From Yponomeuta sedellus (lineage: Eukaryota > Arthropoda > Insecta > Lepidoptera > Yponomeutidae), in contig OW203727.1 of the NCBI GenBank assembly GCA_934045075.1, forward strand, positions 16,180,861-16,244,860: DNA of 64,000 nucleotides, read 5' to 3'. This document shows positions 1 to 11,850 of this stretch, in pieces. Below the pieces are notes generated by a model, which had not been told where the DNA came from, did no database searches, and saw only the letters and a program-made list of their open reading frames with translations. Positions within the stretch are counted from its first letter, which is position 1. Every line of letters begins with the position of its first letter. Both the position numbers and the translations under genes were made by a program.

Positions 1-1724
1 CGAGCTAACCAGATTACCCTCCTTTTAGGCTGTGCCGCAGTCGGTTGAATACTGCAGCACCATGAGCCATTTTCTATATCCATTCTGTGAGTTTACCAAG
101 TCTGCGCCTGCCCATGGCTTGAAGCGGTCACCCGGTACTCCCGGTAGGCACTGGTTGGACTCGCAAGCCGATCGTAACACTATAAACACTTACCCTGTGT
201 AGTCCTAACTATAGATCTGGCTAATAGTGGAGAATACGCCTTTGTTTCTGGTTTGCAATAGTATTTCTCTATGAGGCAAGTACACACGGCTTCCTCTAGT
301 TTAAGACGTAGTGTAGAGAGCATTGTATAGGTAGTAGTGTAGGCTATAAAATATTACAAGGGCCAGTTTAAAGAATTAAATTTTTTTGCTTATAATACGA
401 GTAACTAGTCGACTCACATTGAGCGTCAGTCTTCCTAATTATTAATCTGTGGGTGGAACGACTTAGCAATACACAACGAATTGTCATAGTAAACCATGGA
501 TCGAAGCCTGATCCATCTATGGATGTTTTGTCTGCCTGACCCTGCGCCGATTTATGGGTTTAATTCAAGTGAAAAGCGTTGTTTTTGTTCGCTTGTCCGT
601 GGCGTGATTTTATGTGTTTCTGTTGTGATATCGCATAAATAACAATTTTGTAAGCTGTCCATAGAAACCTGTTCCATAGAAGCCTGTTCCATCTATGGAA
701 CAGGCTTCAGGTGTCTGAAATTAGGTATTGCAACTAATAGCTGTTTATATAATGAAATAACGTAAAATGTTTTACTAAGGCGTGGGGTACATAGTAAGGA
801 CGTGAACCTAGGGCAAGGGAAGAATGCAGCGTCCTTTCAATTCACTGCTAATCATAACCTACTAAAGCAAGTGGGACTTAGCCCACACACATAAGACGAG
901 ACAAGGACGCGCCCTCGTCCCACGTCCTATGTGCCCCAGGCGTAAAGGACTTGTGTGAAGACGTATAATGGAATGTATCTAATTATATACTCTCTTCCAG
1001 CATTAAGTTGATGTTCATTCCAACATTATAAGTTAACCTGCCTGATTAATGTTACAGCAAATAGAAAACTCGAGGAATAATCGTAAAATTGTCGAGAAAT
1101 GTGTTTTTTTTTTTCTTTTCAGCCAGACTGAAAACCGTCTTGCAGTTCCCAGTCTCGGCTGAGCATGATTGAGGTACCTATACTGTGGTGTAAAGCTGCA
1201 AACAAGTAAATTTTTATTGCAATTATTTTGTTCATCAACTGTGTTCATCCCTGAACATAAGAGGCGCACAACCACTCGATTAAGTCAACTGAGCAGTTGC
1301 AATTAAGGGGTGTGCGACTTACCAAACTCCGTGCGAGAAACAGTATTACAGCGACGTGCGAAAAACAGTATTACAGTAGGTAAAAAGCTCTTGGAATTTG
1401 TTGCTGACACAGCAACATACAAATTTTCATAAGTAGAGATCACAGGTGAATTTGCTTAGAAAAACGAAATTTAGGATATAGCGTGAAATCAAAACGCACT
1501 GACACAGTGAGCTACATATTTAAGTACACTTAAGTGAATGTTATCTATAAATTGCATACTTCAAAAACTACTTTCTGTTTTTAACAAGTGAAAGCCAAGA
1601 GTTCATCCAGTGCTATGGATCCACGAGGAAAACCTATTTTGGTTTAATGCCTCCTACTACATAATATATTTTAAAGTGCATTGTGTACTGAAGAAAATAA
1701 AATATAAATCAATTTGTATTTGTA
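1..1724. other. Non-coding AT-rich DNA
   Basis: I see no supportable gene here. The open frames are short, lack family motifs and have no codon-use signal. The only structure I can point to is a 14-bp-arm palindrome at 679-708, annotated separately. Confidence 0.6.
679..708. repeat. Perfect short palindrome
   Basis: Two 14-base arms (gaagcctgttccat and its reverse complement) are separated by two bases. A related partial copy of the same word lies just upstream (about 666-677), so the hairpin probably formed by local duplication and inversion. No flanking terminator or gene gives it a function. Confidence 0.7.
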
Positions 1725-1905
1725 TATCGCGCAACTATCGCGCCACAAAAGTTGCCAGGTTGTGGCGTAAGAAGTCCATATTGCAGCAGAGGGCGGGCCG
1801 GTTGAATGCGCGGACAGAGCGAGCGGCGTTTATCGACGCAGCGCCGCGACGGTATGTGCCGCGATTAACTGGAATGCTGTTAGAGCTGCTACTATCCACC
1901 TCAAC
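1725..1905. other. GC/CpG-rich island in AT-rich surroundings
   Basis: This stretch has many CG dinucleotides (gcgcgg, cgcgccac, gcgccgcgacgg), unlike the AT-rich DNA on both sides. It is open in one forward frame (107 codons from 1610), but I recognise no domain. It could be a first exon or promoter of a host gene, or a relic of a GC-rich repeat. Sequence alone cannot decide. Confidence 0.35.
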
Positions 1906-2514
1906 CCATAAATCATGGGCACCAAATCCTTAAAGACATATTTGCTGTATCAATTATCATGAACAAATAGTTAAAGCGTGATTTGGTGCGCATTCGGTTT
2001 ATGAGGCTAAAAATGCCACACGATTTTGGGATTCCTTTGGGGAAAAAAAATCACGAAATTAATCAAGATTCTACATTCATTTCGTGATTTTTGTAATGTA
2101 TGTACAAAGCAACGCATTGTACCAAATAAAATTATGTTTTGCTTTCTCTGAGGTGCGCATTTCTGTATTCACGCACTTTTATACTTGACAGGATAGCTTA
2201 CGGCTTAGCTAGAGTTAGTATTTTGGATTAACACCTTTATAGTGTAATTTTTTTTACAAAATCTTATGAAAGCTGCATTTTGAGATGATCATCATCTTGA
2301 GATTTAATTTTCTAGACTTGTATTGTAATATTATCCGGACTGAGCCAACATTTATTTAGTCTATACCTACCCACCATAATTAAGCGCTGCGAATTAGAGC
2401 AAAACCTGGTCAGACTCTTGCGACAAAAAATTAAATGGATTCGGAATTAAGTTAATAATGGCTACCGCATAAAAAAGTTGAGGTTCAAAATTAATTTATG
2501 TATCTTTATCAACT

Positions 2515-2985
2515 GTCACACCAAAGACTTCATCAACACACCCGCAAGCTACTCTAGAAGATACCCCGAGTATGTGGACAGATCTCAGCCCGATAGCCGA
2601 GCTGAGATGTCGGCCGCACTGCACCGCCTCAGCCTTAGCCCGTGTCATTGAACGGGCTGCACAATCCCCGCCTTAGACTAAATGTAAATACAGTGAGATA
2701 AGAAGGTTAGACAAGCGATGGGTACAATGTCTCAAGGAGCCCGTTGGCTCACGCTGAAGCTACTAGAGAAGGCAAGACTAGCATTATTCTCACATACCGT
2801 TAACCATTTTTTATTTCACACGTTACATTACATACTTTTTATTGGGAGGGCACTGATAGCTGTAATACAGAATTTGTCCTAAAATAGGTATCAGAAGCTC
2901 GCATTATAATTGTATGTAACACAAATTAACGTCTTACTATGTTGTAACATGATGTAAATTTTCAATAAAGATTATTATTATATAT
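2515..2985 (+). mobile_element. Possible 3' end of a non-LTR retrotransposon
   Basis: A short open stretch (about 2520-2650) is followed by an AT-rich trailer. The trailer ends in tcaataaagattattattat, an AATAAA followed by an ATT-type microsatellite. That arrangement matches the LINE tails at 34.5 kb and 11.2 kb. No reverse-transcriptase motif survives, so the call rests on the tail alone. Confidence 0.3.
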
Positions 2986-4883
2986 AAACTAAGACACGAT
3001 TTGTACTTTTTCTGTCGCTAAAGTGGCAGAATTTAACCAGTGTAGGCAGCTTACGTTCACGTCTGAAAAGTCACGACTTTAGACGTGAAAACGGGTCGCT
3101 TAAGTCGTCATGTTACCTATGCAGACATAGAAGGGTAAAGTTTTCTCGACATGTAGCTGTATCGTCACCTAGAGTAGATACTGCATGTTGTCAGATTCTA
3201 ACTTAGATGGCAATATCAGAGCTAAGGTTGGATAAGGACATTTAAGTGTCTAATGGAGAAAATAGCAATTTCATCCTCAAACCAAAGACTACCTATATTC
3301 TCAACTATGTGACACCGCAAACATTATCCTGTTTCAATTCTGATCTTTATCTATCTATCTGCTCAGTCATTTTGCGTGATTGAGTAACAAACATCCAAAT
3401 GCCTTCATAAACTTACACATTTATTATATTAGTCATCATCGGCCTCAGTGGGTATTTTTCTACGTGCGGTAATTTATGGCTTACAGGACAAACAATTTTT
3501 TTTATGAATTGTCCGTATCTACGTGAGATACTTTAGTCAAGCCCTTTTTTAACCTGATATTACTAACCTTCCAATATCTGGGCGTAATTCTCAAACGTAC
3601 ACTGGCATGTCGAAGGCATGTTGAAACCTTTGCCATTCACCGTTCGAGGCAAATTATTACGCTGATCTAGAATTCCAGATATTTCCATGACTACCTCGAG
3701 CTTTCTCATTGGGAGGAGGAGTGCCTCGGTCGCAGAGGTTGTTAGAGTTGGCCGACTCTGAAGTATAACAAGCATTCACGTCTTTACTACCGAAGTAGCA
3801 AAATATTGATGACTGTATTAATATTTTGGTATTTCAGAATTTACTGTGCCCGTCGATTTTTTGCTAGAACGATCGGGAAAAAGGCCATCACTCTACAAGT
3901 TAAATATTAGATTACTAATAGGGATTTTTGGCGCCACCAAATTGTATTGAAAAAATAAAATTTTATTAAATGCCATCTCTTCAATATTGTGTAAGGATTG
4001 TAAGGATTGATCAGTTACCAACTGTATGAATAGACCACGTGACCAATCAATCTAAATGTGAACAAAACATTTCAAAACAAACCCAACGAAAGCAGTCCGA
4101 ATCCAAATTAATTTCACACGCTCATCAAACGAAAAAAGCCATTCTCCAATGAGGAATCCCATCCAACTTCTGACTAAAGATAGATAGAATAATAAAGCCG
4201 TTTCCAAATATCCGGCCATTGTTGCTAGTGTCTCATAGGGCGGTCGGCACGAGATAATTTCACCTGACCTCGCCGCCCCGGTTCATTGACTGCCGCATGC
4301 ATACACATACGCATGTCTAGTCTGCGGGCCCAAATTGTGAACTCTAGGCGAGGTGCGACTGCACAATTAGTCTATGATGCAATAGGCCGAATGGTAACTC
4401 CATATTCTTTATCGCCTTTTGACGTAGCTTAGTTTAGCTCCCACTTTGACTTTGGAAACTTGATTACGCCTTCTCCGCCTCAAATGAGTTAGGAGTTGAC
4501 TTAAAATTGCTCACACAAATTAATAATATTCATGCCATGCTAGACACAAATAAAGACATTAAGCACGTTATGGTGCAGCCTGTAAAATATTTTTAATTTG
4601 ATTTGAATACGGTCCACCCTAAGGTTTCATGATGCACCGAACTACTTACATTCCTGTTTTAATAGGTGTTTTCATACGTTCCATGAAAATATTATGGAAA
4701 ACACGACATTTTTTGTATAAGATCGTTGTGTTGATGATGGATGGCCACGACGACGATGACATTGTGAGCCGTCTGGAACCAGCGCTAGCTTCTATACGTA
4801 AAAATGCACAATACAGACCAAAGGACACCACCACTGCATCGAACGCTTTAATGCCATAAAACGCCAATTCGCTATTCCTGAAA
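2986..4883. other. Non-coding DNA, nothing recognised
   Basis: I see only short spurious open frames and ordinary AT-rich sequence up to the SINE that starts at 4884. There are no motifs, no tandem repeats and no RNA gene. Confidence 0.5.
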
Positions 4884-5213
4884 CTCTGGTGGCCTAGTCG
4901 AACGAAGCGCTCGTGGCCAATTCGAACGAAGTGCTCGTGGTCAAGTCGAATGAAGCGCTCGTGGCCAAGTCGAATGAAGCGCTCGTGGCCCAATCGAACC
5001 GAGTGATCGGAAACAATCACTTGAGATAAGCAACAACAGGCGCTGTCAGGTGCAGGATGGGTGACAGTCCTGTGACAATCGCTAGTGGCATTTTTCCGAG
5101 GTTGTCCGTGCTATGCAAGGTTCGTTAAGCCGTTGGTACCGGCTGTCATGTAATGGTAGTGGTTAAGCCATGTCAGAGGCCTTATGGGTGACTTGATAAC
5201 TTTTAACAGTACG
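4884..5213 (+). mobile_element. 5S-rRNA-derived SINE copy with an expanded 5' end
   Basis: The core at about 5010-5080 (ttaagcaacaacaggcgc-type word, then aggatgggtgaca) matches the internal promoter region of eukaryotic 5S rRNA genes (A box, intermediate element and C box). It is followed by the body shared by all copies of this family here. The 3' third is missing after ttttaacagta. The 5' end differs from other copies because its first 24 bases are present five times in tandem (4890-5009). Recognition of the family is firm; mobility is inferred from the copies elsewhere with TSDs. Confidence 0.8.
4890..5009 (+). repeat. 24-bp minisatellite, five units
   Basis: Five head-to-tail units, each 24 bases and beginning tggcc/tggtc, make up the 5' head of the 5S-SINE. 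Units differ at a few positions. On the minus strand the array reads as an octapeptide repeat (RLGHERFI type) in a 124-codon open frame, which is a by-product of the 24-base period. Confidence 0.85.
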
Positions 5214-5699
5214 GCGATAAAACGATGCCCCATCTCGCTTTTACTCGCCACGTAAGTCAAGCAGTATATTGCCTGCTGCCGCGGTCGTGCTGCAGGGGCT
5301 AGAATCGGTAAGATAAGTGTTATAGCATTCTCATGACTTGCACCATACCTCTATTATGTCTTGTGTAGCCAAGGGCCCGCTGAGTATAAAGTGTTCCAAT
5401 GTAAAAAAGGAGACACAGAAACAAGAAGGAAATTTATCTCCACAGTGGCGTAGGCGTGTTAATAGTTTAGTGCACTGGATAATAGGGTGGTACTAGTCTT
5501 GCTATATTGAGCTCATTAGTTTAGCTTTACCAATCATAATTCGATGTTTTCTCTTTGGGTCAGACAAATAAATAAAATTGAGAGAGAAATTGCGCTTTCG
5601 CTGTTGGTTAGATCGAATCGAACCGATACACTTTACTTGTATATTTCAAATATAACCTCTTTAATAACACTTTTTTCTTTCCTCTTTTTAACCTCTTTT

Positions 5700-5765
5700 T
5701 AACTGCCTCGTTGGTCAAGCGGTGTTGTGTCTAAAAACGGATTCGTGGGTTTGAATCCTAATGTG
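5700..5765 (+). mobile_element. tRNA-derived SINE head
   Basis: The sequence ctgcctcgttggtcaagcgg resembles a tRNA D-arm/A box. About 40 bases later gggtttgaatcc matches the B box. The same opening (ctgcctc.ttggtc.ag) recurs at 52.8 kb, so this is a family member and not a tRNA gene. No full cloverleaf can be drawn. Confidence 0.55.
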
Positions 5766-6070
5766 AACCAACGTACATATGTGCAAATGACCACAGACTG
5801 GTTCTGTGGATTTAACTGTTGTGATGTCATTACTTGGTTACCATAGTACAGCTTTTCCGAGTTAGGGACCTACTTGAGCAGCACAGCGTGATGATAAAAG
5901 TTTTATCCCGTTATCGGCTAGCGCCTTCTTGGTTTCTTTCACCCTGTAAAGCGAGATGCGTCGATGAAACTTCATGAAGCCTTGTGCTCCCCTAGCAGTG
6001 CAAGTGATTGTGTTGTGTGAAAATTGAAATCGATCGATACCCCACATTATATGGTGTAGGTGAAAAACTT

Positions 6071-6344
6071 TGCTGTGTGGTGTCAGCCTAGAGAATAGCA
6101 CCAAGCCAAATTCTTCCCGCGGGTGTCGTAAAAGGCGACTAAGGGACACAAAACGAGGGGTGAGCAGCAGCGCCCCCTGCAGTACAATTCCACCAAACTG
6201 CGATCCCCAACCCGCATGCCCAGCATGGGGATTATGGGCATTACTCCCCAATGATGGCACAACCTTGTGCTATGGCGCTCATTAGGGGAGAGCTACGAGT
6301 ATGTCCAGCAGTAGACTAATATAGCCTAAAGAAGAAAAAGAAGA
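6071..6344 (+). mobile_element. SINE with RTE-type LINE tail
   Basis: This copy is homologous along its whole length to the element at 59704-59966. It starts tgctgtgtggtgtc, contains the gggtgtcgtaaaaggcgact block, and ends in the LINE-like tail (tccagcag, then atagcctaaagaagaaa). The last ~70 bases are also the end of the RTE fragment at 63.5-64.0 kb, which implies mobilisation by an RTE-type LINE. No clear target-site duplication is visible for this copy. Confidence 0.75.
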
Positions 6345-7860
6345 GCAACGTTAGTGATGCAATCTAATTTTACAATTATGACGAATGTTGTACGTATTTA
6401 TAGATGTTTTTAAATATGGTAGATGTATTTGAAAATTCAATAGTTTTAATGTTGTGATGTAGCTTTACCTCTTTCGGTTCAAAATGTAAATAGTGAATAA
6501 GTGAAAAAAATTATAAAAATCCTTCCCTTTTTTATGCACCTCGAGTAGGTATCTACTTGAGATTAATACGTCTTAAGTGGTATTCCTCTTCATTCAATTG
6601 CAAACCTTCTGTTTAAAGACCACTATTTGTGTCAATCGCCGTAAATGACAAAAGTCTTAATCATGTGATTCTAAACTCAATCGGCGTCTAATCCATATTG
6701 TGTACAGTCTAATGACGCTTTCTCTCATTGCATAACGTGAACTGACCCGCCTTGCTCAACTACAGTGATGAAATCAGTACAATCTCTTCTGCTCAGCTAA
6801 CTTGACAATTAAGGTACTTTGAGACTAGAAGTTGAGGCTCATTTTGAATTTAGAACAGATCATCAATTTATTTACTGTTTAGAACATGCACGCGTGATTT
6901 GGAAAATGGCTTATAGAATCGCGTGCACCATTTCATATACAATGAGATGTCAATTCGTCTGTCGATTGGGTAGCAGCGATCGTCAATCCTAAATGACTTT
7001 ACCACCTTTTCACCACCACCACACTTCCTTTAGTCCACCTTTTGTATATTTTCTTTCGCAAAATAAAGCAAAATTAATAACAGTAATAATAATCAACAAA
7101 CGGCCTACCCAGTTGACACTAGTAGCTCACTAAAAAGTTCCTTGTTTATTACAAAGAAAACCTTATTGAATGCTATTTCTCCACTATTTAAAAAGCTTTG
7201 TACAAATCGAAGTGAAAAGAGACAGTAGATGGCGCTGTACGGCGTATCTCCTTAAATCTATGTAGGAAGAGAGGATCTCAATTTGCTAATACCTGCTCTT
7301 CCATAAAAGGAGGGCGTAAAACACCACAGCTAAACGACCAAGGTCCACATATAAACGCGTTGTGCCGACCAAAAGAGTATAAAATAAAAATAATGGCAAA
7401 GGTTTTACGTAGTGAAATCTACGTGGAAATATCAGTGCCGGAGCTCTGATGACGAATAGGGATGGGTAAACCTTTTCAGGTCCACGTTATCGATAAATCG
7501 TTCAGAGGTCAGTTAATTTCACATTTTTAAAAGACGAATTGATTTGCTATGTCAGACTATATAAGATTGCAAAAAAATCACTTTATAAAGAAATTATAAA
7601 TTTTAAGTAAATCGATCGATGACCTGATCAGTTTTTATATTTTTGTGAATTAACTATAGTGTACGTATGCAAAAAATAATATTACTTAAGTTTCTACATG
7701 ACAAACACATCGAAATCATTTTTTTCTTGGTATTTTATACTTAACGGACTGTGAATCATCTTGTTACAGCTAGTTAACTTACAGTCGATATCACATAATT
7801 ATTCTTCCCCTGAATTAATTTGAATAACATAAAAAGCAAGCACGATGTATTAATATTTTA
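6345..7860. other. Non-coding DNA, nothing recognised
   Basis: AT-rich sequence with only short random open frames. The words agatggcgctgtac and similar are common in insect intergenic DNA and carry no functional call. Confidence 0.5.
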
Positions 7861-8036
7861 ATGGCCGTCACGTGATGGTAGACAATGTCAAGCCAAGCAT
7901 AACATGGCGGCTTGATAACTTCTGACAATATGGACCGCCACTGGCCTTGGCCCCCGTGGTGGAGTATGGCCTAACCATCCTGTGATGCAAGAAGAGATCC
8001 GTGCCCCAGTGGAAATGGGAACATAAAAAAGGTTGA
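7861..8036 (+). mobile_element. 5S-derived SINE, 5'-truncated copy
   Basis: Only the body and 3' part remain: the gcggcttgataacttctgac block, cccccgtggtggagtatggc, and the ending gttgatataatc. The 5S-like core is missing. The tRNA-derived SINE at 8051 inserted exactly at the 3' end of this copy, and its TSD starts inside the terminal gttgatata. Confidence 0.75.
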
Positions 8037-8050
8037 TATAATCATATAGT

Positions 8051-8585
8051 TATACTATTTTTATTTTTAATGCACTAACCCGTGCTAAGGACAAATTTAA
8101 AAACCTATTTAGAGGCTAATGTACGTAATACAGAGAATAGTGTAAAGAGGTTCGAAATTTCACTGATGCCGGTGAGTCGCCCATTGGCTCAATTGGTAGA
8201 GCGCTGGCACGGATAGCCAGAGGTTGCGGGTTCGAATCCCGGCATGGGTGAAATTTTTAGCCTCTAAATAGGTTTTTAAATTTGTCCTTAGCACGGGTTA
8301 GTGCATTAAAAATAAAAATAGTATAATCATGTGGGTACAGTGATATCGTTCCGATGTAAAACCTAACTGCAAAGTAGGTAGTCGGGGCTGTAAGTGATGC
8401 AATTTGCTTAAGCCAGATGTCGCTGCCTGTACGTAATACAGAGAATAGTGTAAAGAGGTTCGAAATTTCACTGATGCCGGTGAGTCGCCCATTGGCTCAA
8501 TTGGTAGAGCGCTGGCACGGATAGCCAGAGGTTGCGGGTTCGAATCCCGGCATGGGTGAAATTTTTAGCCTCTAAATAGGTTTTT
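8051..8585 (-). mobile_element. tRNA-derived SINE (308-bp family), multi-unit and internally inverted
   Basis: It is flanked by a 14-bp duplication tataatcatatagt (8037-8050 and 8586-8599). Inside are two tRNA-like segments in plus orientation, about 8178-8252 and 8486-8560, exactly 308 bases apart. At the left end, 8051-8119 is the 3' end of the element in the opposite orientation (A-rich tail on the minus strand). That makes a ~65-base inverted repeat with 8259-8325. The layout fits target-primed insertion with twin-priming inversion. The tRNA-like part has A- and B-box words (tggctcaattgg, ggttcgaatccc) but a defective anticodon loop. Confidence 0.85.
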
Positions 8586-8599
8586 TATAATCATATAGT

Positions 8600-9405
8600 G
8601 TTTAGTGGTCTTAATCCAAAATAACAGGGTTATTTAAGAAACGAATGTACAGGCTTTCATATAATTCGGTATTAGAATTAATATTACACAAAAACCAGAC
8701 AATTTCTTGTGGGTAGCATTGCTCAGATAGTATACGCTGTAAGAAAACAAGAAATTAATCACAAGCTTAATTAGCCTACCTTCAAGCCGGGCCCGTATTT
8801 TTGTTATGTAGAGACAATTGCGATAATATTTCATCCCAAGTCCAGCTTTTGCCCCTCACTAGAGGGAGTCGAGTTTTCCGCTGTTGCTTTTTTCCCATTT
8901 ACGAGTTTCACGACGACCGTTGCCTGAAACTTACACGTACACAGAATATAAATGCCGAACAGCTTCATCCTTTTCTTTTGTACACGAATGGAGACGCTCT
9001 ATCTCCCTCTTCACACAAATAAAAATGTCTAGCCACCTCAACGTTCGGATAGAAATTGCAATATACATTTAGTCCGCGTAATAGAAAATCGACTCTGTTG
9101 CTTCGGTTACTTGGTTGGTTTTCCGATGAAGTCTGAGTAAAATTTTTAAGGACGATTTAGGCGTTACAAAATGTTGTCTTTTTTGTTCCGGGTTTGCCTT
9201 CCAAATAAACCTATTCTCTTTTATCTAAGCACGAATCAAAAGTCGGAAAAATTTTTCAATTTTTTATTTTTTAGGGTTATATAGTCCACAAGGAACTATT
9301 GTAGTTTGCCATGTCCGTTCGTTGGTTTGTTTTTTAGTACAGATACCTAGCACTTATTACTAGAGAGCTGAAATTTGCATCATCATCCTAATGAATTATC
9401 ATTCA
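8600..9405. other. Non-coding DNA, nothing recognised
   Basis: No motif-bearing open frame. The stretch 8800-9070 is open in two overlapping forward frames of 62-73 codons with no recognisable domain. Confidence 0.45.
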
Positions 9406-9690
9406 TTTAGAATGAATGAAAAATTCTTTATTGCACTAAAAACATAATTTGTGCAAAGGCGAGCTTAATACTAGATAGTATTTTCAATGCCAAAAATACG
9501 CCTCTCTCGTGGTTTTCCAAGCTTCACGGTATTTCGCCGTCACATCCAGCGACTTCCCGTCACCGTAATCAGGTCATCAGACCATCTGATGAAGGACCTG
9601 CCTACGTCGCTCCAATAGCCTCCCCTGAAGCACGTCACCTCCTTCTGTCCTTGGCCATCCGCATTCAGCCACTGCCAGCAATCTGCCTAA
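9406..9690 (-). mobile_element. 3' end of a degraded non-LTR retrotransposon
   Basis: Read on the minus strand, about 9690-9480 translates to pieces ending in RWSDDLITVTGSRWM followed by a stop. This is the C-terminal motif seen in many insect LINE ORF2 proteins and in the intact end at 56.9 kb. The trailer ends with gtgcaataaagaattttt near 9406. It has stops and frameshifts and is a dead fragment. Confidence 0.65.
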
Positions 9691-10620
9691 ATATTTTTTT
9701 TTATAAATAAGCTTCAATATTAATATATGTAACATATTCAGAAAGTATATTTTTATAGATTTCTATAGGGTTACATATAACAAATCTTGGATTTCAGTGG
9801 TAACTGGCTAGGAACCAATTCTAAAACTGCAAATATAACTATATAATTTGGAAGGCAATAAATAGTTTCGTAGGCATTATCCAATAGTTCAGGATGCAGC
9901 CGGAGACTGATGGTAGAATTCTTCATCTCCATTCACTGCGCCATCTATTCCATCAAAGACAGGCGCTGACCAAAAGTCAGTGCTGACGAATAATACCCTC
10001 GGCAGTATGCCGAGTCAGCTGCCTATTGCAGCAGCAGAGACACTGTGGCCATTGTTTGTAAATGTTTTGTTAAGTACTTTGTTTTGTGGTGTCTCAATGT
10101 ATTAAATAGTCAGTATGTCTAATGTTTTGTGTAACTGTTGCTGTAATCAATGTGTTTTCTTCTTCTTTCTTCTTTTATTTCTAGCCTGTGTGGCGAGCAC
10201 ATGTTAACTCTGCGCGCGCACTCCAAACTCCAACATTCCTACATCGCGCATTCAAAGTGTTTCACATGACATACCATAAATATGTAGTCCGGCTAGCAAC
10301 AGATGGACCGGCCGTCTCAAGGCATACGATCTGCTTGGCGGGAAATTTCCCTTTATGGTGGAAGAGCACGATCACCCGCTCTTTCCTATACCTGCAAACT
10401 TCAACAGCGGCAACACCATTGAGGCCTATTGCTTAATTAGTTCTGACATTTCTACAATGACCCTCATAGTTGAGCAAGCAACTGCTGTACGTAGCAAGCG
10501 TTCCGATATGTTAACACTTCAGTTCAGACCCTAGGGTTTCCTCGCGATATTTTCATTCAACGTAAGCTACTGTTACTGATAGTACAACTTTACAAATGTT
10601 CTTAACTTAAAAAAAGAAGT
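9691..10620. other. Non-coding DNA, nothing recognised
   Basis: Ordinary intergenic sequence. The open frame 10188-10436 (82 codons) has no recognisable domain. Confidence 0.45.
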
Positions 10621-10621
10621 C

Positions 10622-10697
10622 ATTGGTACATGCCGAGATTCAAACCCTTGACCTCCGGACTGAGAAGGCTTTCTACCGCTCCGCTATCACTGCGTTT
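10622..10697 (-). mobile_element. tRNA-like SINE head
   Basis: On the minus strand an A-box-like word (agcggagcggtaga) is followed about 30 bases later by the B box gggtttgaatctcggc. The acceptor and anticodon stems do not close, so this is a tRNA-derived relic and not a tRNA gene. Confidence 0.5.
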
Positions 10698-10959
10698 GAA
10701 CAGCATATAATACAGGTTTTTTTTTTAAAGCAATTATTATTGTTTATGAATATTTTTACGGACCTCAGTGTTTGAGCGCCTCTACTCATGTCTTTAATAC
10801 AGTATGTGAGCATTTATGCAGTGTGAACGCCACCGGGCGATGCGTAAGCGCAGGCAACCTGCAGGAATGCCGGGGCGGACCGGTTCCCTCCTCCCGCTTC
10901 GCTGCCACGAATTCAAGCGTCCGATGTCCACCCGCGATCGTCATTTGTTTTCGCGACAC

Positions 10960-11035
10960 TCTCAAATCACATCATCTCATCACACCACATCAAATGACAT
11001 CACATCACAGCACATCACACTATTACACTAATATT
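10960..11035. repeat. Degenerate CACATCA-type simple repeat
   Basis: Repeated cacatca, catcaca and catctca words over about 75 bases form an imperfect simple-sequence tract. Confidence 0.6.
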
Positions 11036-11160
11036 ATAAAGAAGAAAGTTTGTGCGTATGTTCGTTACTTCTGTACGTCTAAATGGCTGGAGCGATTTTA
11101 ATAAAATTTGGTAACTATGAAGTTAACTGATATCCTGGATTAACACAAAGGCTACGTTTT
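11018..11160 (+). repeat. Interspersed repeat starting actaatattataaag
   Basis: It begins actaatattataaagaaga and continues with the gttcgtta...ctggagcgattttaataaaatttgg words. A reverse-oriented relative lies at about 17030-17215, ending ccattataatattagagtg. Both ends recur as a unit, so this is an interspersed repeat, class not determined. Confidence 0.55.
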
Positions 11161-11178
11161 ACTGCTGAAAAATGTTAT

Positions 11179-11335
11179 TATTATTATTATTAATACTTTA
11201 TTGCACCATAAAATTGTACAATGCGGCGAACTTAATGCCATAAGCATTTTCTACCAGTCAACCGCAGGAGGTATAACCATAACTTGGCAGGCGTGCAAAA
11301 AAAAAAAGAAAAAAGAAAACCTTACACATTAATTA
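11179..11335 (-). mobile_element. LINE 3' tail
   Basis: On the minus strand the sequence ends ggtgcaataaagtatt followed by (TAA)n. The upstream block with ccagtcaaccgcaggaggt recurs at about 53680-53720. This marks the 3' untranslated end of a CR1-like LINE whose coding part is gone. Confidence 0.6.
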
Positions 11336-11464
11336 TATACTTACACATATAATACACTAAACATTATATATCTTATTTCCATGGCAAGATCGATAAGCCA
11401 CTAGTAACACTGCGGGGCACGGCTAATAAGGGATAAAAATAAGACGAAACTTTATTTGACAACG

Positions 11465-11660
11465 ATCGTCATCAACCCTTGCATGTCTCCACTGCTGGGG
11501 CACGGGTCTTTTCCCGTATCGCAGAAAGGATAGGCCATACTCCACCATGGGGGTCAAGTCCGAGTTGGTGGAGGATTGTAAGACAGAGGCGGACATTACT
11601 GTCAGAAGTTATTGAGCTGCTTATATGGCATCTGACATGGCTCAACTTAACGTTAATTGA
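11465..11660 (-). mobile_element. 5S-derived SINE, 3' fragment
   Basis: Reverse-oriented 3' half of the family: catcaaccc, ccccactgctggggc-type words, then the conserved body to about 11660. The 5S-like core is missing. Confidence 0.75.
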
Positions 11661-11850
11661 AAGGGATTGATACCTTTATAAATACAGTAGATTTATATTC
11701 AAATCAATAAACCACAGAAAACGTAAACAAATGTGTAACTTTGTACCATTTTTACATCATTGTTTTTATTTCTACATGACCCATTCTAGATTTCTTTTGA
11801 ATGTTACTCTACCTACTCTACCCTTGGCACAATACAGTTGTCATAACTTA

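Noticed and set aside
4646..5020. 124-codon frame with an RLGHERFI-type repeat
   Set aside because: It is the reverse reading of the 24-bp minisatellite in a SINE, and the period is a multiple of three by chance.
8178..8252. Functional tRNA gene
   Set aside because: The anticodon loop lacks U33, the acceptor and T stems have mismatches, and the segment is embedded in a SINE present at many loci.
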